64,000 nucleotides of DNA from Amycolatopsis sp. CA-126428. GTDB taxonomy: Bacteria > Actinomycetota > Actinomycetes > Mycobacteriales > Pseudonocardiaceae. This document shows positions 42,738 through 50,640 of the stretch, piece after piece (position 1 is the first letter of the stretch; each line of letters starts with the position of its first letter). The stretch spans positions 1 to 64,000 of the forward strand of contig NZ_PPHF01000157.1 of the NCBI RefSeq assembly GCF_002904335.1. Reading direction: 5' to 3'. A program made the position numbers and the translations under genes. The notes beneath the pieces were generated by a model. It made no database searches and was not told where the DNA came from. It saw only the letters and a list, made by a program, of their open reading frames with translations.

Positions 42738-43819
42738 CCGTCCTCCCCCGGTCCGCTCTCCAGCCGCCCGTCGAGCAGCGCGACCCGTTCGCCCATCCCG
42801 CGCAAACCGTAGCCTGCGGCCGGCGCGGCCGGCGGCCGCCTGCCCTGCCGGTCGGCCACGGTCAGCTCCACCGACCCCTTGGCGTAGTGCAGCGTGACGT
42901 CCACTTCGGCCTGTGCCGCGTGCTTGCGGGTGTTGGCCAGCGCCTCCTGCACTGCGCGGACCAACGCGGTGCCGGCTGACGGGTCCAGGTCGCGCGGCTC
43001 ACCTTTGATCTCGAGGTCCGCGCGGGCCCCGCTGTCCAGCCGGTACGCGGCGAGCAGGTCCGCGATCGCGCGTTCGACACCGACGGCGTCCTCGCGCAGC
43101 GCGGCCACGGCCTTCCGGGCTTCGGCGAGGCCTTCCGACGCCAGCGTCTGCGCCCGTTCGATCTGGGCGACGGCGTCCGGGCTCGCCCCGTCGCGCACCA
43201 GCATCAGCCGCGCGCCCTGCAGGTTCAGCGCCAGCCCGGCCAGCGAACGCGCCAGGACGTCGTGCAGCTCGCGGGCGATGCGGGTGCGTTCGGCGAGCGC
43301 GGCCGCGCGGGCGTGCTCCTCGTTGGCGGTCTGCGCGCGGGCCAGCGCCAGTTCGGTCTGCTCGATGCGGGCGAGGCGGGCCCGCCGGTTGAGCCCCATC
43401 AGCACGATCACGGCGAGGACCGCGTACGTCGACAGAGCGCCTTTCCAGACGTCGTAGCGGGCCGCCCCGGCCGTGATCGCCGCGACGTCGAGCGCGACCG
43501 CCAGCACGATCGGCAGCGTCGATTGCCGCAGCACCACGAAGAATGTGGTGCTGAACATCGCCACCGACGCCCAGCTGCTCGGCAGGAGCACCCACAGTGC
43601 GCCGGTACTGGCGATCACCGCGAGGGGCAGCGCCATCGTCAGCGGCCGGACGCGGGCGTCGTGGATCCACAGCAACGGGATCGACAGCACGAGGGTCAAC
43701 CCGATCAGCAGCCAGGTTCGCAGGTCCGCGCGAGGCATGGCGGCGACCATCGGCACCGCGACGAGCGCCCAGCGCAACCAGCCTTGGGCCCGGGGGAACG
43801 TGACTGGTCGGGTCGTCAT
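42707..43819 (-). CDS. NarL-type sensor histidine kinase
   Basis: A 370-residue kinase. The N-terminal sensor has four to six membrane spans over residues 14-142 with very short loops, so it probably senses something in or at the membrane. The HisKA_3 dimerisation helix has H186 in RIARELHDVLARSLAG. The HATPase_c domain has an N-box VQEALANTRKHA. The G1 box VADRQGRRPPA is unusual, with no clear DxGxG, so ATP binding may be atypical. The next block, GYGLRGMGERVALLDG, is normal. It forms a two-component pair with the overlapping regulator. The target is unknown. Confidence 0.9.
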   Translation of the reverse strand: MTTRPVTFPRAQGWLRWALVAVPMVAAMPRADLRTWLLIGLTLVLSIPLLWIHDARVRPLTMALPLAVIASTGALWVLLPSSWASVAMFSTTFFVVLRQSTLPIVLAVALDVAAITAGAARYDVWKGALSTYAVLAVIVLMGLNRRARLARIEQTELALARAQTANEEHARAAALAERTRIARELHDVLARSLAGLALNLQGARLMLVRDGASPDAVAQIERAQTLASEGLAEARKAVAALREDAVGVERAIADLLAAYRLDSGARADLEIKGEPRDLDPSAGTALVRAVQEALANTRKHAAQAEVDVTLHYAKGSVELTVADRQGRRPPAAPAAGYGLRGMGERVALLDGRLESGPGEDGWRIHLTVPA

Positions 43820-43914
43820 TTCGGCAGTCCTCCGCGGGTGCTTGTACGGAAAATGTACCGACTGGGACTTCCCTTCGTGGGGTCAAGTTGACCCGTTTGC
43901 CAGGAGGTTCCCCC

Positions 43915-44769
43915 ATGTCCAGGTTGCGACGGCTCGCCCTGCTCGCCGCCGCCGCGGCGCTGCCCGCGCTCGGCCTCACCCTCGCCGGCCAGGCGCCCGC
44001 CTCGGCCGCGCCGAACTTCCAGGTGCCGTTCAAGTGCGGCGTCACGGTGGACGCGGCCACGTTCAGCGGCCACAGCCCGGAGTACTCGGTCGACTTCCAG
44101 AAGTCCGGCATCACCGGGATGCCCGTGCTGGCTTCGGCTTCCGGCACCGTGACGCGGGTGGAGAACGAGGGCAGCGCCAGCTACGGCCGGTGGATCGAGC
44201 TGGACCACGGCGGCGGCTGGCGCAGCCGGTACGCGCACCTGTCGACCCAGTCCGTTTCGGTCGGGCAGTCGGTCACCGGCGGCAAGCAGCTCGGCACCGC
44301 GGGCTCGACCGGCAACGTCACCGGCCCGCACCTGCACTTCGAAGAGCGGCTCAACGGCATCGTGCAGAAGGCGAAGCTGAACGGCACCGCCGTGCCGTAC
44401 TACGCGCACACCAACTTCACGAGCAAGAACGACTGCGGCGGCAACCCGTACTCCGCCGAAGAGGTGTGCGGCGACGGCTTCTCGGTCGTGGACCAGCAGG
44501 CGCTGGCCAACTCCTCGGGCACGGCGTACCTGCTGTACAACGCGTCCACCAAGGCGAACTGCGTGACCACGCTGAAGGCCACGTCGCTCGGCACGGCCAG
44601 CGCGGTCGCGGCGTTCCTCGAGGTCCAGGGTGGAACCCGGACGACCGATTCCGGCAGCTTCACCTACTACGCCGGGCCGGTCAAGAAGACCGCCGACTCG
44701 ACCTGCGTGAAGTGGGGCGGCTCGGTGGGCGGCAACACCTACGAGAGCGGGTTCGAGCACTGCGGCTGA
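43915..44769 (+). CDS. Secreted M23 family metallopeptidase
   Basis: A 284-residue secreted protein. AGGAGG at 43902-43907 fixes ATG 43915. The signal peptide spans about residues 1-31 (LALLAAAAALPALGLTLAG, then PASA). The LytM/M23 domain has the zinc ligand pair in SGHSPEYSVDF and the HLHFE motif in TGNVTGPHLHFEERLN. The C-terminal 110 residues contain six cysteines (CGGNPYSAEEVCGDG, ANCVTT, STCVKWGG, EHCG), probably a disulphide-stabilised extra domain. It probably cuts peptidoglycan cross-links or other extracellular peptides. Confidence 0.9.
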   Translation: MSRLRRLALLAAAAALPALGLTLAGQAPASAAPNFQVPFKCGVTVDAATFSGHSPEYSVDFQKSGITGMPVLASASGTVTRVENEGSASYGRWIELDHGGGWRSRYAHLSTQSVSVGQSVTGGKQLGTAGSTGNVTGPHLHFEERLNGIVQKAKLNGTAVPYYAHTNFTSKNDCGGNPYSAEEVCGDGFSVVDQQALANSSGTAYLLYNASTKANCVTTLKATSLGTASAVAAFLEVQGGTRTTDSGSFTYYAGPVKKTADSTCVKWGGSVGGNTYESGFEHCG

Positions 44770-44874
44770 GCGGTGACGCCCTGGGCTTGGGGCTTCGCCA
44801 CCCGGACCCCCGCAAGATGACGGGTGTCGGCCGGTGGGGCCGGGCAGCATAGCCCGCCCCACCGACAGGAACGC

Positions 44875-44898
44875 CCCGCCCGGCCCCCGCCGGGCGGG
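44875..44898. terminator. GC-rich hairpin
   Basis: CCCGCCCGGC and GCCGGGCGGG form a perfect 10-bp stem with a CCCC loop, in the gap between the M23 gene and the DUF4192 gene. A second, bulged stem precedes it (about 44825-44867). It probably ends the M23 transcript. Confidence 0.6.
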
Positions 44899-44978
44899 TT
44901 CCGTCCACATCGGCCCCCGCCATCCACAGATTTCCCGCCACCGCCCCATCCGGTCCCGGCCTGCCCCACAGTGGAGGC

Positions 44979-46031
44979 ATGACCACCACCACCCCGGCCG
45001 ACCTCCGGAACCCCGCACAGCTGCTGACCGCGCTCCCGTACCTGATGGGCTTCAAGCCCGCGAAGTCCATCATCCTGCTCGGCCACCTCTACCCGGGCTA
45101 CGCCCCAGGCCTGATCCTGCGCGGCGACCTGCCTCGCCGCGAACACCGCGTCCGCCAGGCGCGGGCGCTGGCGGAGCGGTTCGCCGCGGGCTGCCACCTC
45201 GGCTTGACCCTGGTGATCGTCGGCGGCCGGCGAAGACCGGGAAAGCCGCCACCGCACAAGGGTTTTATCGACGAGCTGGTGCGGGCACTGGAGGACATCG
45301 GCCTGCCGGTGCTGCACGCCTTGTGGACGCCCGCGATCAGGACGGGCGCCCCTTGGGCGTGTTACCGCACCGAGGACTGCGCCGGCGCCTTGCCGGACCC
45401 CCGTTCGACGGTCGTGGCGGCGGCCGCGACCGAGTGCGGGACGGTGGCGTTCGACAGCCGCGAGGAACTCGAGGCCCTGCTGGCCCCTCGGTCACCGGAG
45501 GCCCTGGCCCGCCGCGCGGAGCACTTGTCCCGCTCGCCATCCCCGCCCTGGCCCGCCGCAACCCGCGTCAACGACGCGGCATCGGTGCTCCGCGCGGCTT
45601 TCGACCGCCAGCGCCGCGGCGACGGGCCACCGACGGACGAGGAAGCCGTGCAGCTGGCGAACGCGTTGAAGCTGCCGGAAATCCGAGACCTGTGCCTGGC
45701 GATGGCGGTACCCCCGGCCACCACGGGAGCGCGCGAAGCCGAGCACCTCTGGCTGACGCTGGTCCGGGAGATCCCACCCCCGCACAGAGCGGAACCGGCG
45801 GCCCTGCTGGGCTTCACGGCGTACTTGCGCGGCGACGGGGCATTCGCGGGCATGGCCCTGGACAACGCCCTGGAGGCGGCCCCGGACCATGCGCTGGCCT
45901 CGTTGCTGAGAAGGGTCCTGGACACCGGAACGCCCCCGGAGGTAATCCACGGCCTGGCAGCGGCGGCCGCAGGCCCCCTCACAGGCTTCGGCCTGGAACC
46001 CGCGGACTTCGACGTAGGCCAGGCGGCATGA
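44979..46031 (+). CDS. DUF4192 family protein
   Basis: A 350-residue protein of the actinobacteria-restricted DUF4192 family. PAQLLTALPYLMGFKPAKSIILLGH (residues 9-33, in two parts) is the family's conserved opening. The C-terminal half is helical with repeated Leu/Ala segments (AALLGFTAYLRGDGAFAGMA, LDNALEAAPDHALASLL) resembling TPR-type packing. Function unknown. ATG 44979 lies about 80 nt after the hairpin at 44875. Confidence 0.87.
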   Translation: MTTTTPADLRNPAQLLTALPYLMGFKPAKSIILLGHLYPGYAPGLILRGDLPRREHRVRQARALAERFAAGCHLGLTLVIVGGRRRPGKPPPHKGFIDELVRALEDIGLPVLHALWTPAIRTGAPWACYRTEDCAGALPDPRSTVVAAAATECGTVAFDSREELEALLAPRSPEALARRAEHLSRSPSPPWPAATRVNDAASVLRAAFDRQRRGDGPPTDEEAVQLANALKLPEIRDLCLAMAVPPATTGAREAEHLWLTLVREIPPPHRAEPAALLGFTAYLRGDGAFAGMALDNALEAAPDHALASLLRRVLDTGTPPEVIHGLAAAAAGPLTGFGLEPADFDVGQAA

Positions 46032-46374
46032 GGTGCGAAGCCCGTCGGCTGGCGCACCAACGCCGAGGCCTCGCAGGGCTCGGGCTGTTTGGCGGTCAGC
46101 ACAGGGTCAGCCTCGCCGCGACTGGGTGAATTCCAGGCGCCTCACACGGTTCCGGCCAGTTCGGTCCGTTTCCGCCTGGGGCCGATGATCTCGGGGTGCC
46201 GGGGCCCTCCGGCTTCGGCCTGGGGTCGCGGCTCTCGAAGCGCGGCGCCAAACCAGACCGCAGCACTCGAAACCACTGCCCACCACGCCCACCGGCCCCA
46301 ACCCCACCGAGACCCGACGACGCGGCAGGCCCAGGCACAGAAGCCCGGCCCGCCGCCCGCCGCTCAGCGCAGAA
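46032..46374. other. Gene-free stretch containing a galE tail echo
   Basis: Between the convergent DUF4192 and galE genes. Apart from the galE-like segment at 46107-46168, I see no start, domain or RNA gene. 46180-46370 is plain high-GC sequence. Confidence 0.6.
46107..46168 (-). pseudogene. Duplicated fragment of the galE 3' end
   Basis: This segment aligns with galE 46375-46437 at about 54 of 63 columns, including the stop codon. Both end EFTQSRRG and stop. A one-base gap breaks the frame inside the copy. It lies 206 nt downstream of the real galE stop in the same orientation. Confidence 0.8.
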
Positions 46375-47355
46375 TCAGCCTCGCCGGGACTGCGTGAATT
46401 CCCAGGCGTCCCGCACGATCCCGGCCAGGTCGGTCCGCTCCGGCTTCCAGCCCAGCTCCTCACGAGCCCGGTCGCTGGCCGCCACGAGCACCGACGGGTC
46501 GCCCGCGCGGCGCGGGGCCACCGCCGCCGGCACCGGGTGGCCGGTGACCTCGCGGCAGGCCTCGATCACCTCGAGAACGGAGAAGCCGGTGCCGTTGCCC
46601 AGGTTGTAGATGCGGTGCTCGCCCGCGGTGGCGTGCTTCAGCGCCAGCAGGTGCGCGTCCGCGAGGTCCACGACGTGGATGTAGTCGCGCACCGCAGTGT
46701 GGTCCGGCGTCGGGTAGTCGTCGCCGAAGATCTGGATGCGCTCGCGGTCGCCCGTGGCGACCTGGAGGACGAGAGGGATGAGATGGGTTTCCGTGGTGTG
46801 GCGCTCACCGAAGGCGCCGTACGCGCCCGCGACGTTGAAGTAGCGCAGGCTCACCGCCGCCAGCCCGTGGGCGCCGGCGAAGCTGGTGATCGCCGCGTCG
46901 ATGGCGAGCTTCGTGGCGCCGTAGGTGTTGGTCGGCCGGGTCGGCGCCGTCTCCGGGATCGGCGACTGTTCCGGCTCGCCGTAGGTCGCCGCCGTCGAGG
47001 AGAACACCAGCCGGGGCGTGCCGTGCTCCTGCATGGCCTCGAGCAGCCGCAGCGACGTGACGACGTTGCCTTCCCAGTACTTCGCCGGCTCCGTCATCGA
47101 CTCGCCGACCAGCGACTTGGCCGCGAAGTGCAGCACGCCGTCGAAGCCTTCGCGCAGCAGGCTGCCCGCCACTTCGGCGGCGTCGCCTTCGATGAACCGC
47201 GCGTCCGGGTGGACGGCGTCGGCGTGCCCGGTCGACAGGTCGTCGACGACGGTGACCTGGTGCCCGGCTTCGACCAGCCGGGCGGCGCAGACACTTCCGA
47301 CGTACCCGGCTCCGCCCGTCACGACCAGCTTCAGGGCGTTGCTCTGCTCCGACAC
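46375..47355 (-). CDS. galE: UDP-glucose 4-epimerase
   Basis: A 326-residue extended SDR that interconverts UDP-glucose and UDP-galactose. NAD-binding VVTGGAGYVGSVCA lies near the N-terminus. The catalytic Ser/Thr region is VFSSTAATYGEP and the Tyr-Lys pair is in NTYGATKLAID. The GTG at 47355 (AGGAAGG upstream) gives a standard start; a GTG at 47391 would add 12 residues. It is downstream of galK on the same strand, completing the lower Leloir pathway. Confidence 0.94.
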   Translation of the reverse strand: MSEQSNALKLVVTGGAGYVGSVCAARLVEAGHQVTVVDDLSTGHADAVHPDARFIEGDAAEVAGSLLREGFDGVLHFAAKSLVGESMTEPAKYWEGNVVTSLRLLEAMQEHGTPRLVFSSTAATYGEPEQSPIPETAPTRPTNTYGATKLAIDAAITSFAGAHGLAAVSLRYFNVAGAYGAFGERHTTETHLIPLVLQVATGDRERIQIFGDDYPTPDHTAVRDYIHVVDLADAHLLALKHATAGEHRIYNLGNGTGFSVLEVIEACREVTGHPVPAAVAPRRAGDPSVLVAASDRAREELGWKPERTDLAGIVRDAWEFTQSRRG

Positions 47356-47409
47356 GTTCAGGCCTTCCTGCCGAGGGTGACTGTGCTCCACAGTCTTCCC
47401 TCTAGCCGA

Positions 47410-47451
47410 CGCGCGGGTCCGCGCGGGGGTTGCCCCGGCCGGACCCGCGCG
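47410..47451 (-). terminator. Hairpin between galK and galE
   Basis: CGCGCGGGTCC and GGACCCGCGCG are perfect 11-bp arms around 20 nt, in the 99-nt gap between galK and galE. There is no U-tract. It may attenuate galE expression or stabilise the galK message. Confidence 0.6.
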
Positions 47452-47454
47452 GCG

Positions 47455-48639
47455 TCAGAGCTCGTCGCGGCCGGCGCCGCGGGAGGGCACCGCCGTGAAC
47501 ATCCGCGGCCGCCGGTAGCCGGCCTTCTCGTATGCCGCCTCGACGGCCTCCTTGACGCGCTCCAGGTCCGCGTCGCGGACCAGCGCGATCGCCGAGCCGC
47601 CGAAGCCGCCGCCGGTCATCCGCGAGCCGAGCGCACCGGCCGTCCGGGCCGAGTCGACCGCGAGGTCCAGCTCGGCCGTGGAGATCCGGTAGTCGTCGCG
47701 CATGCTGACGTGCGAGGCGTCCAGGTACGGCCCGATGTCGGCCAGCCGGCCAGCGCGCAGCAGCTCGACCGTGTCGAGCACCCGCTGGTTCTCGGTGACG
47801 ACGTGCCGCACCAGCGGCACCAGGTCCTCCGGCAGCCGGTCGAGCGCGTCCGAGAGGCCTTCGTTGGTGACGTCGCGCAGCGCCTTCACCCCGAGCAGTT
47901 CCGCCGCCCGTTCGGTGCCGCGGCGGCGCTCGCCGTAGCCGCCCTCGGCGTGCGAGTGCTTCGTGCGGGTGTCCATGATCAGCACCTGCAGCCCGGCCTC
48001 GGCGAGCCCGAACGGGACCTGCTCCTGCTCGCCCGACCGGACGTCGAGGAACAGGACGTGGGACTCGGTGCAGCAGAGGGAGGCCGTCTGGTCGAGCAGG
48101 CCGGTGGGGGCGCCGACGAAGTCGTTCTCCGACCGCTGCACCCACCGCGCGACCTGGGGCCGCGTCGGGACGTCGGCGCGGCTGCCGTCCAGCTCCAGGC
48201 CGGCCAGCCCCAGCAGCGCCAGCGACACCGCGCACTCCAGCGCGTGGGAGGAGGAGAGCCCCGCACCCGACGGCACGTCCCCGGCGATGACCAGGTCGGC
48301 CCCGTTCGCGAAGCCCTGGTCGCGCAGCACCCAGGCGACGCCCGCCGGGTACGCGGCCCACCCGTCGACGGTGCCCGGCGCCAGGTCGGCGATCTTGAGC
48401 TCGCCGGAGCGCTGGAGCTGGCCGTCGTCACCCAGGGTGGCCACGGACAGCACGCCGTCTTCGCGGGGCGACGCCGCCGCGGCCAGCCGGTGGGGCAGGG
48501 CGAACGGCAGCACGAAGCCGTCGTTGTAGTCGGTGTGCTCGCCGATCAGGTTGACGCGGCCGGGCGCCGACCAGACGCCGGCCGGCGCCGTGCGGTGGAT
48601 CGTGCGGAACGCCGCCACGGCATCCGTAGCGGGGCTCAT
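47455..48639 (-). CDS. galK: Galactokinase
   Basis: A 394-residue GHMP kinase that phosphorylates galactose at C1. The galactokinase signature GRVNLIGEHTDYNDGFVLPF is at residues 27-46, the ATP-binding GHMP motif is DVPSGAGLSSSHALE, and the C-terminal motif is GSRMTGGGFGGSAIAL. Its ATG overlaps the ideR stop in an ATGA. It is therefore co-translated with an iron-dependent repressor, an unusual coupling. Confidence 0.96.
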   Translation of the reverse strand: MSPATDAVAAFRTIHRTAPAGVWSAPGRVNLIGEHTDYNDGFVLPFALPHRLAAAASPREDGVLSVATLGDDGQLQRSGELKIADLAPGTVDGWAAYPAGVAWVLRDQGFANGADLVIAGDVPSGAGLSSSHALECAVSLALLGLAGLELDGSRADVPTRPQVARWVQRSENDFVGAPTGLLDQTASLCCTESHVLFLDVRSGEQEQVPFGLAEAGLQVLIMDTRTKHSHAEGGYGERRRGTERAAELLGVKALRDVTNEGLSDALDRLPEDLVPLVRHVVTENQRVLDTVELLRAGRLADIGPYLDASHVSMRDDYRISTAELDLAVDSARTAGALGSRMTGGGFGGSAIALVRDADLERVKEAVEAAYEKAGYRRPRMFTAVPSRGAGRDEL

Positions 48640-49325
48640 CGGGCCTGCGCCAGGACGGCGTGCAGCGCGCTGCTGGCGACCTGGGCGGTGGTGTCCCCGC
48701 CGGTGACCTCGATGGTGCCGCCGGTGGCCTTGCCGACGGTGACCGTGCCGCCGGGCACGATGCCGACGGACTTGAGCTCGGTCATCAGCGACTCGTCCAG
48801 CTGGACGTGCTCGGCGATGCGCCGGATCTCGACGCGGCCGCCGCCGGTGCGGGCGAACTCGTCGAGGCGGACGAGGTCGGCCTCCGCGGGCGGCGCGGGG
48901 TCGCCGTCGCCCAGCTTGTCCAGGCCGGGGATGGGGTTGCCGTAGGGGGAGGTGGTCGGGTGGTCGAGCAGCTTGACCAGCTTGCGCTCGACGGCCTCGC
49001 TCATCACGTGCTCCCACCGGCAGGCTTCGTTGTGCACGTGCTCCCACTCGAGCCCGATCACGTCGACGAGGAGGCGTTCGGCGAGGCGGTGCTTGCGCAT
49101 CACGGCGATGGCCAGTTCCCGGCCGTGGTCGGTGAGCTGGAGGTGCCGGTCGTCGGCGACCACGACGAGCCCGTCGCGCTCCATCCGGGCGACGGTCTGG
49201 CTCACGGTCGGGCCGCTCTGCTGCAGGCGCTCGGCGATGCGGGCGCGCAGCGGAACGACACCTTCTTCTTCGAGCTCGTAGATGGTACGCAAGTACATCT
49301 CGGTGGTGTCGATGAGATCGTTCAC
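48636..49325 (-). CDS. ideR: Iron-dependent repressor IdeR/DtxR
   Basis: A 229-residue metalloregulator. LIDTTEMYLRTIYELEEEG, VPLRARIAERLQQSGPTVSQ and HRLAERLLVDVIGLEWEHVH match DtxR/IdeR, with metal ligands expected in the CRWEHVMSEAVE helix and H/E residues around it. A C-terminal SH3-like domain follows residue 145 (VEIRRIAEHVQLDE, GGTVTVGKATGG). The GTG at 49325 gives the IdeR-type VNDLIDTTEMYL start. Iron-loaded IdeR represses siderophore genes and activates storage genes. The galK start overlaps its stop. Confidence 0.95.
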   Translation of the reverse strand: MNDLIDTTEMYLRTIYELEEEGVVPLRARIAERLQQSGPTVSQTVARMERDGLVVVADDRHLQLTDHGRELAIAVMRKHRLAERLLVDVIGLEWEHVHNEACRWEHVMSEAVERKLVKLLDHPTTSPYGNPIPGLDKLGDGDPAPPAEADLVRLDEFARTGGGRVEIRRIAEHVQLDESLMTELKSVGIVPGGTVTVGKATGGTIEVTGGDTTAQVASSALHAVLAQAR

Positions 49326-49405
49326 GCTGTCCCCTTCGTCCGCGTTGCTCATCGTAGTCGTTGACCCCGGCAGCGGCGGCGGGCCTCGGGGGTACTGCGC
49401 CGATG

Positions 49406-49497
49406 GTTACCGATCCGACCACAGGCACGGCCGAAGACTCGGCGGTAAGGGTTACGTGCCGAGCGGGGGACGGCCTGCTTTTGGTCGGATCGGTAAC
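49406..49497. repeat. 92-bp element with perfect 16-bp terminal inverted repeats
   Basis: GTTACCGATCCGACCA (49406-49421) and TGGTCGGATCGGTAAC (49482-49497) are exact reverse complements separated by 60 nt. The interior has shorter inverted words (GGCACG/CGTGCC). It lies in the divergent gap between ideR and the sulfurtransferase. It could be a paired operator, a long stem-loop or a very small mobile-element remnant. No duplicated target site is obvious. Confidence 0.8.
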
Positions 49498-49566
49498 AAC
49501 TCGCCGGTGGGGGATATGTCCGCACCCCGGCGCGGCCGGGTGGGCGGCCGCTGGAAGATGGGAGGC

Positions 49567-50412
49567 ATGCGTCCGCTGATCAGCACCACCGACCTCGCCG
49601 CCGCACTGGCCGGCCCGGCCGGGGACCGCCCCGTGGTCCTCGACGTCCGCTGGCGGCTCGCCGGTCCGCCCGGCGCCGAGTCCTACCGGGAGGGTCACCT
49701 GCCCGGCGCGGTGTTCACCGACCTCGACAGCGTGCTCGCCGGCGAGCCGGGCGAGGGCGGCCGGCACCCCCTGCCCGACCCGGCCGACCTGCAGCGCGAC
49801 CTGCGCGCGGCCGGCATCCGGACGGGCACCCCGGTGGTGGCCTACGACGACGCGGACGGCTCGGTGGCGGCGAGGGCCTGGTGGCTCCTGCGCTGGGCGG
49901 GCCACGACGAGGTAGCGGTCCTCGACGGCGGTTACGCGGCGTGGGCGGCCGAGGGGCACCCGATCAGCACCGAGGAGCCGCGGCCGGAGCCGGGCGACAT
50001 CACGGTCAGCCCGGGAGGCATGCCGGTCCTGGACGCCGACGAAGCGGCCGCCCTGGCCCGCGACGGCCTGCTCCTGGACGCCCGAGCGGCCCCGCGGTAC
50101 ACGGGCGAGACGGAGCCGGTGGACCCCCGGGCCGGCCACATCCCGGGCGCGGTGAACGCCCCGTTTTCGGCCCACACCGCAGCCGACGGCCGCTGGCGCC
50201 CACCGGCCGAGCTGGCGGAGCGGTTCGCGGGCCTGGGCCTGCGCCCGGGCGAGCCGGTCGGCGCCTACTGCGGCTCAGGGGTGACTGCGAGTTCGGTGGT
50301 CCTGGCCCTGGAGCTGGCCGGCCACCCGGGCGCGGGCCTGTATGCGGGCTCGTGGTCCCACTGGTCCCGCGACCCCCACCGCCCGGCGGCGACGGGCACC
50401 CTGCCCGGCTGA
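49567..50412 (+). CDS. Rhodanese-family sulfurtransferase
   Basis: A 281-residue protein with two rhodanese domains (about 5-130 and 150-278). The N-terminal one has VVLDVRWRLAGPPG, YREGHLPGAVFTDLD and GTPVVAYDDADGSVAARAWW, and is catalytically silent (Asp in place of Cys). The C-terminal one has LLLDARAAPRYTGETEP and the active-site loop GAYCGSGVTAS, whose CGSGVT is of the 3-mercaptopyruvate sulfurtransferase type. ATG 49567 is chosen; an ATG at 49558 would add three residues. Confidence 0.92.
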   Translation: MRPLISTTDLAAALAGPAGDRPVVLDVRWRLAGPPGAESYREGHLPGAVFTDLDSVLAGEPGEGGRHPLPDPADLQRDLRAAGIRTGTPVVAYDDADGSVAARAWWLLRWAGHDEVAVLDGGYAAWAAEGHPISTEEPRPEPGDITVSPGGMPVLDADEAAALARDGLLLDARAAPRYTGETEPVDPRAGHIPGAVNAPFSAHTAADGRWRPPAELAERFAGLGLRPGEPVGAYCGSGVTASSVVLALELAGHPGAGLYAGSWSHWSRDPHRPAATGTLPG

Positions 50413-50640
50413 GCCACAGCGGGCTTGGCCCGGAGCGGGTGACGGCCCAGGCCGAGCCGCCCTCGCCGACCCGGCCGAGCCATCCGCGCCCAACCAAGCC
50501 CGGCGACCCTCGCCGACCCGAAGCACCCCGCTCACCAAGACCCCACCTCGCCCTCACACCAGCCCGCACCCGAGCCGGCCCCTTCTCCTCCAGACCTTCC
50601 ACTCCACCTATCTCCCGAATCAGCACTAGAGTCGGGCGGT

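Noticed and set aside
50413..50640. Small gene or RNA between the rhodanese and acuC
   Set aside because: Only a purine-poor, C-rich spacer; no hairpin with U-tract, start or ribosome site identified.
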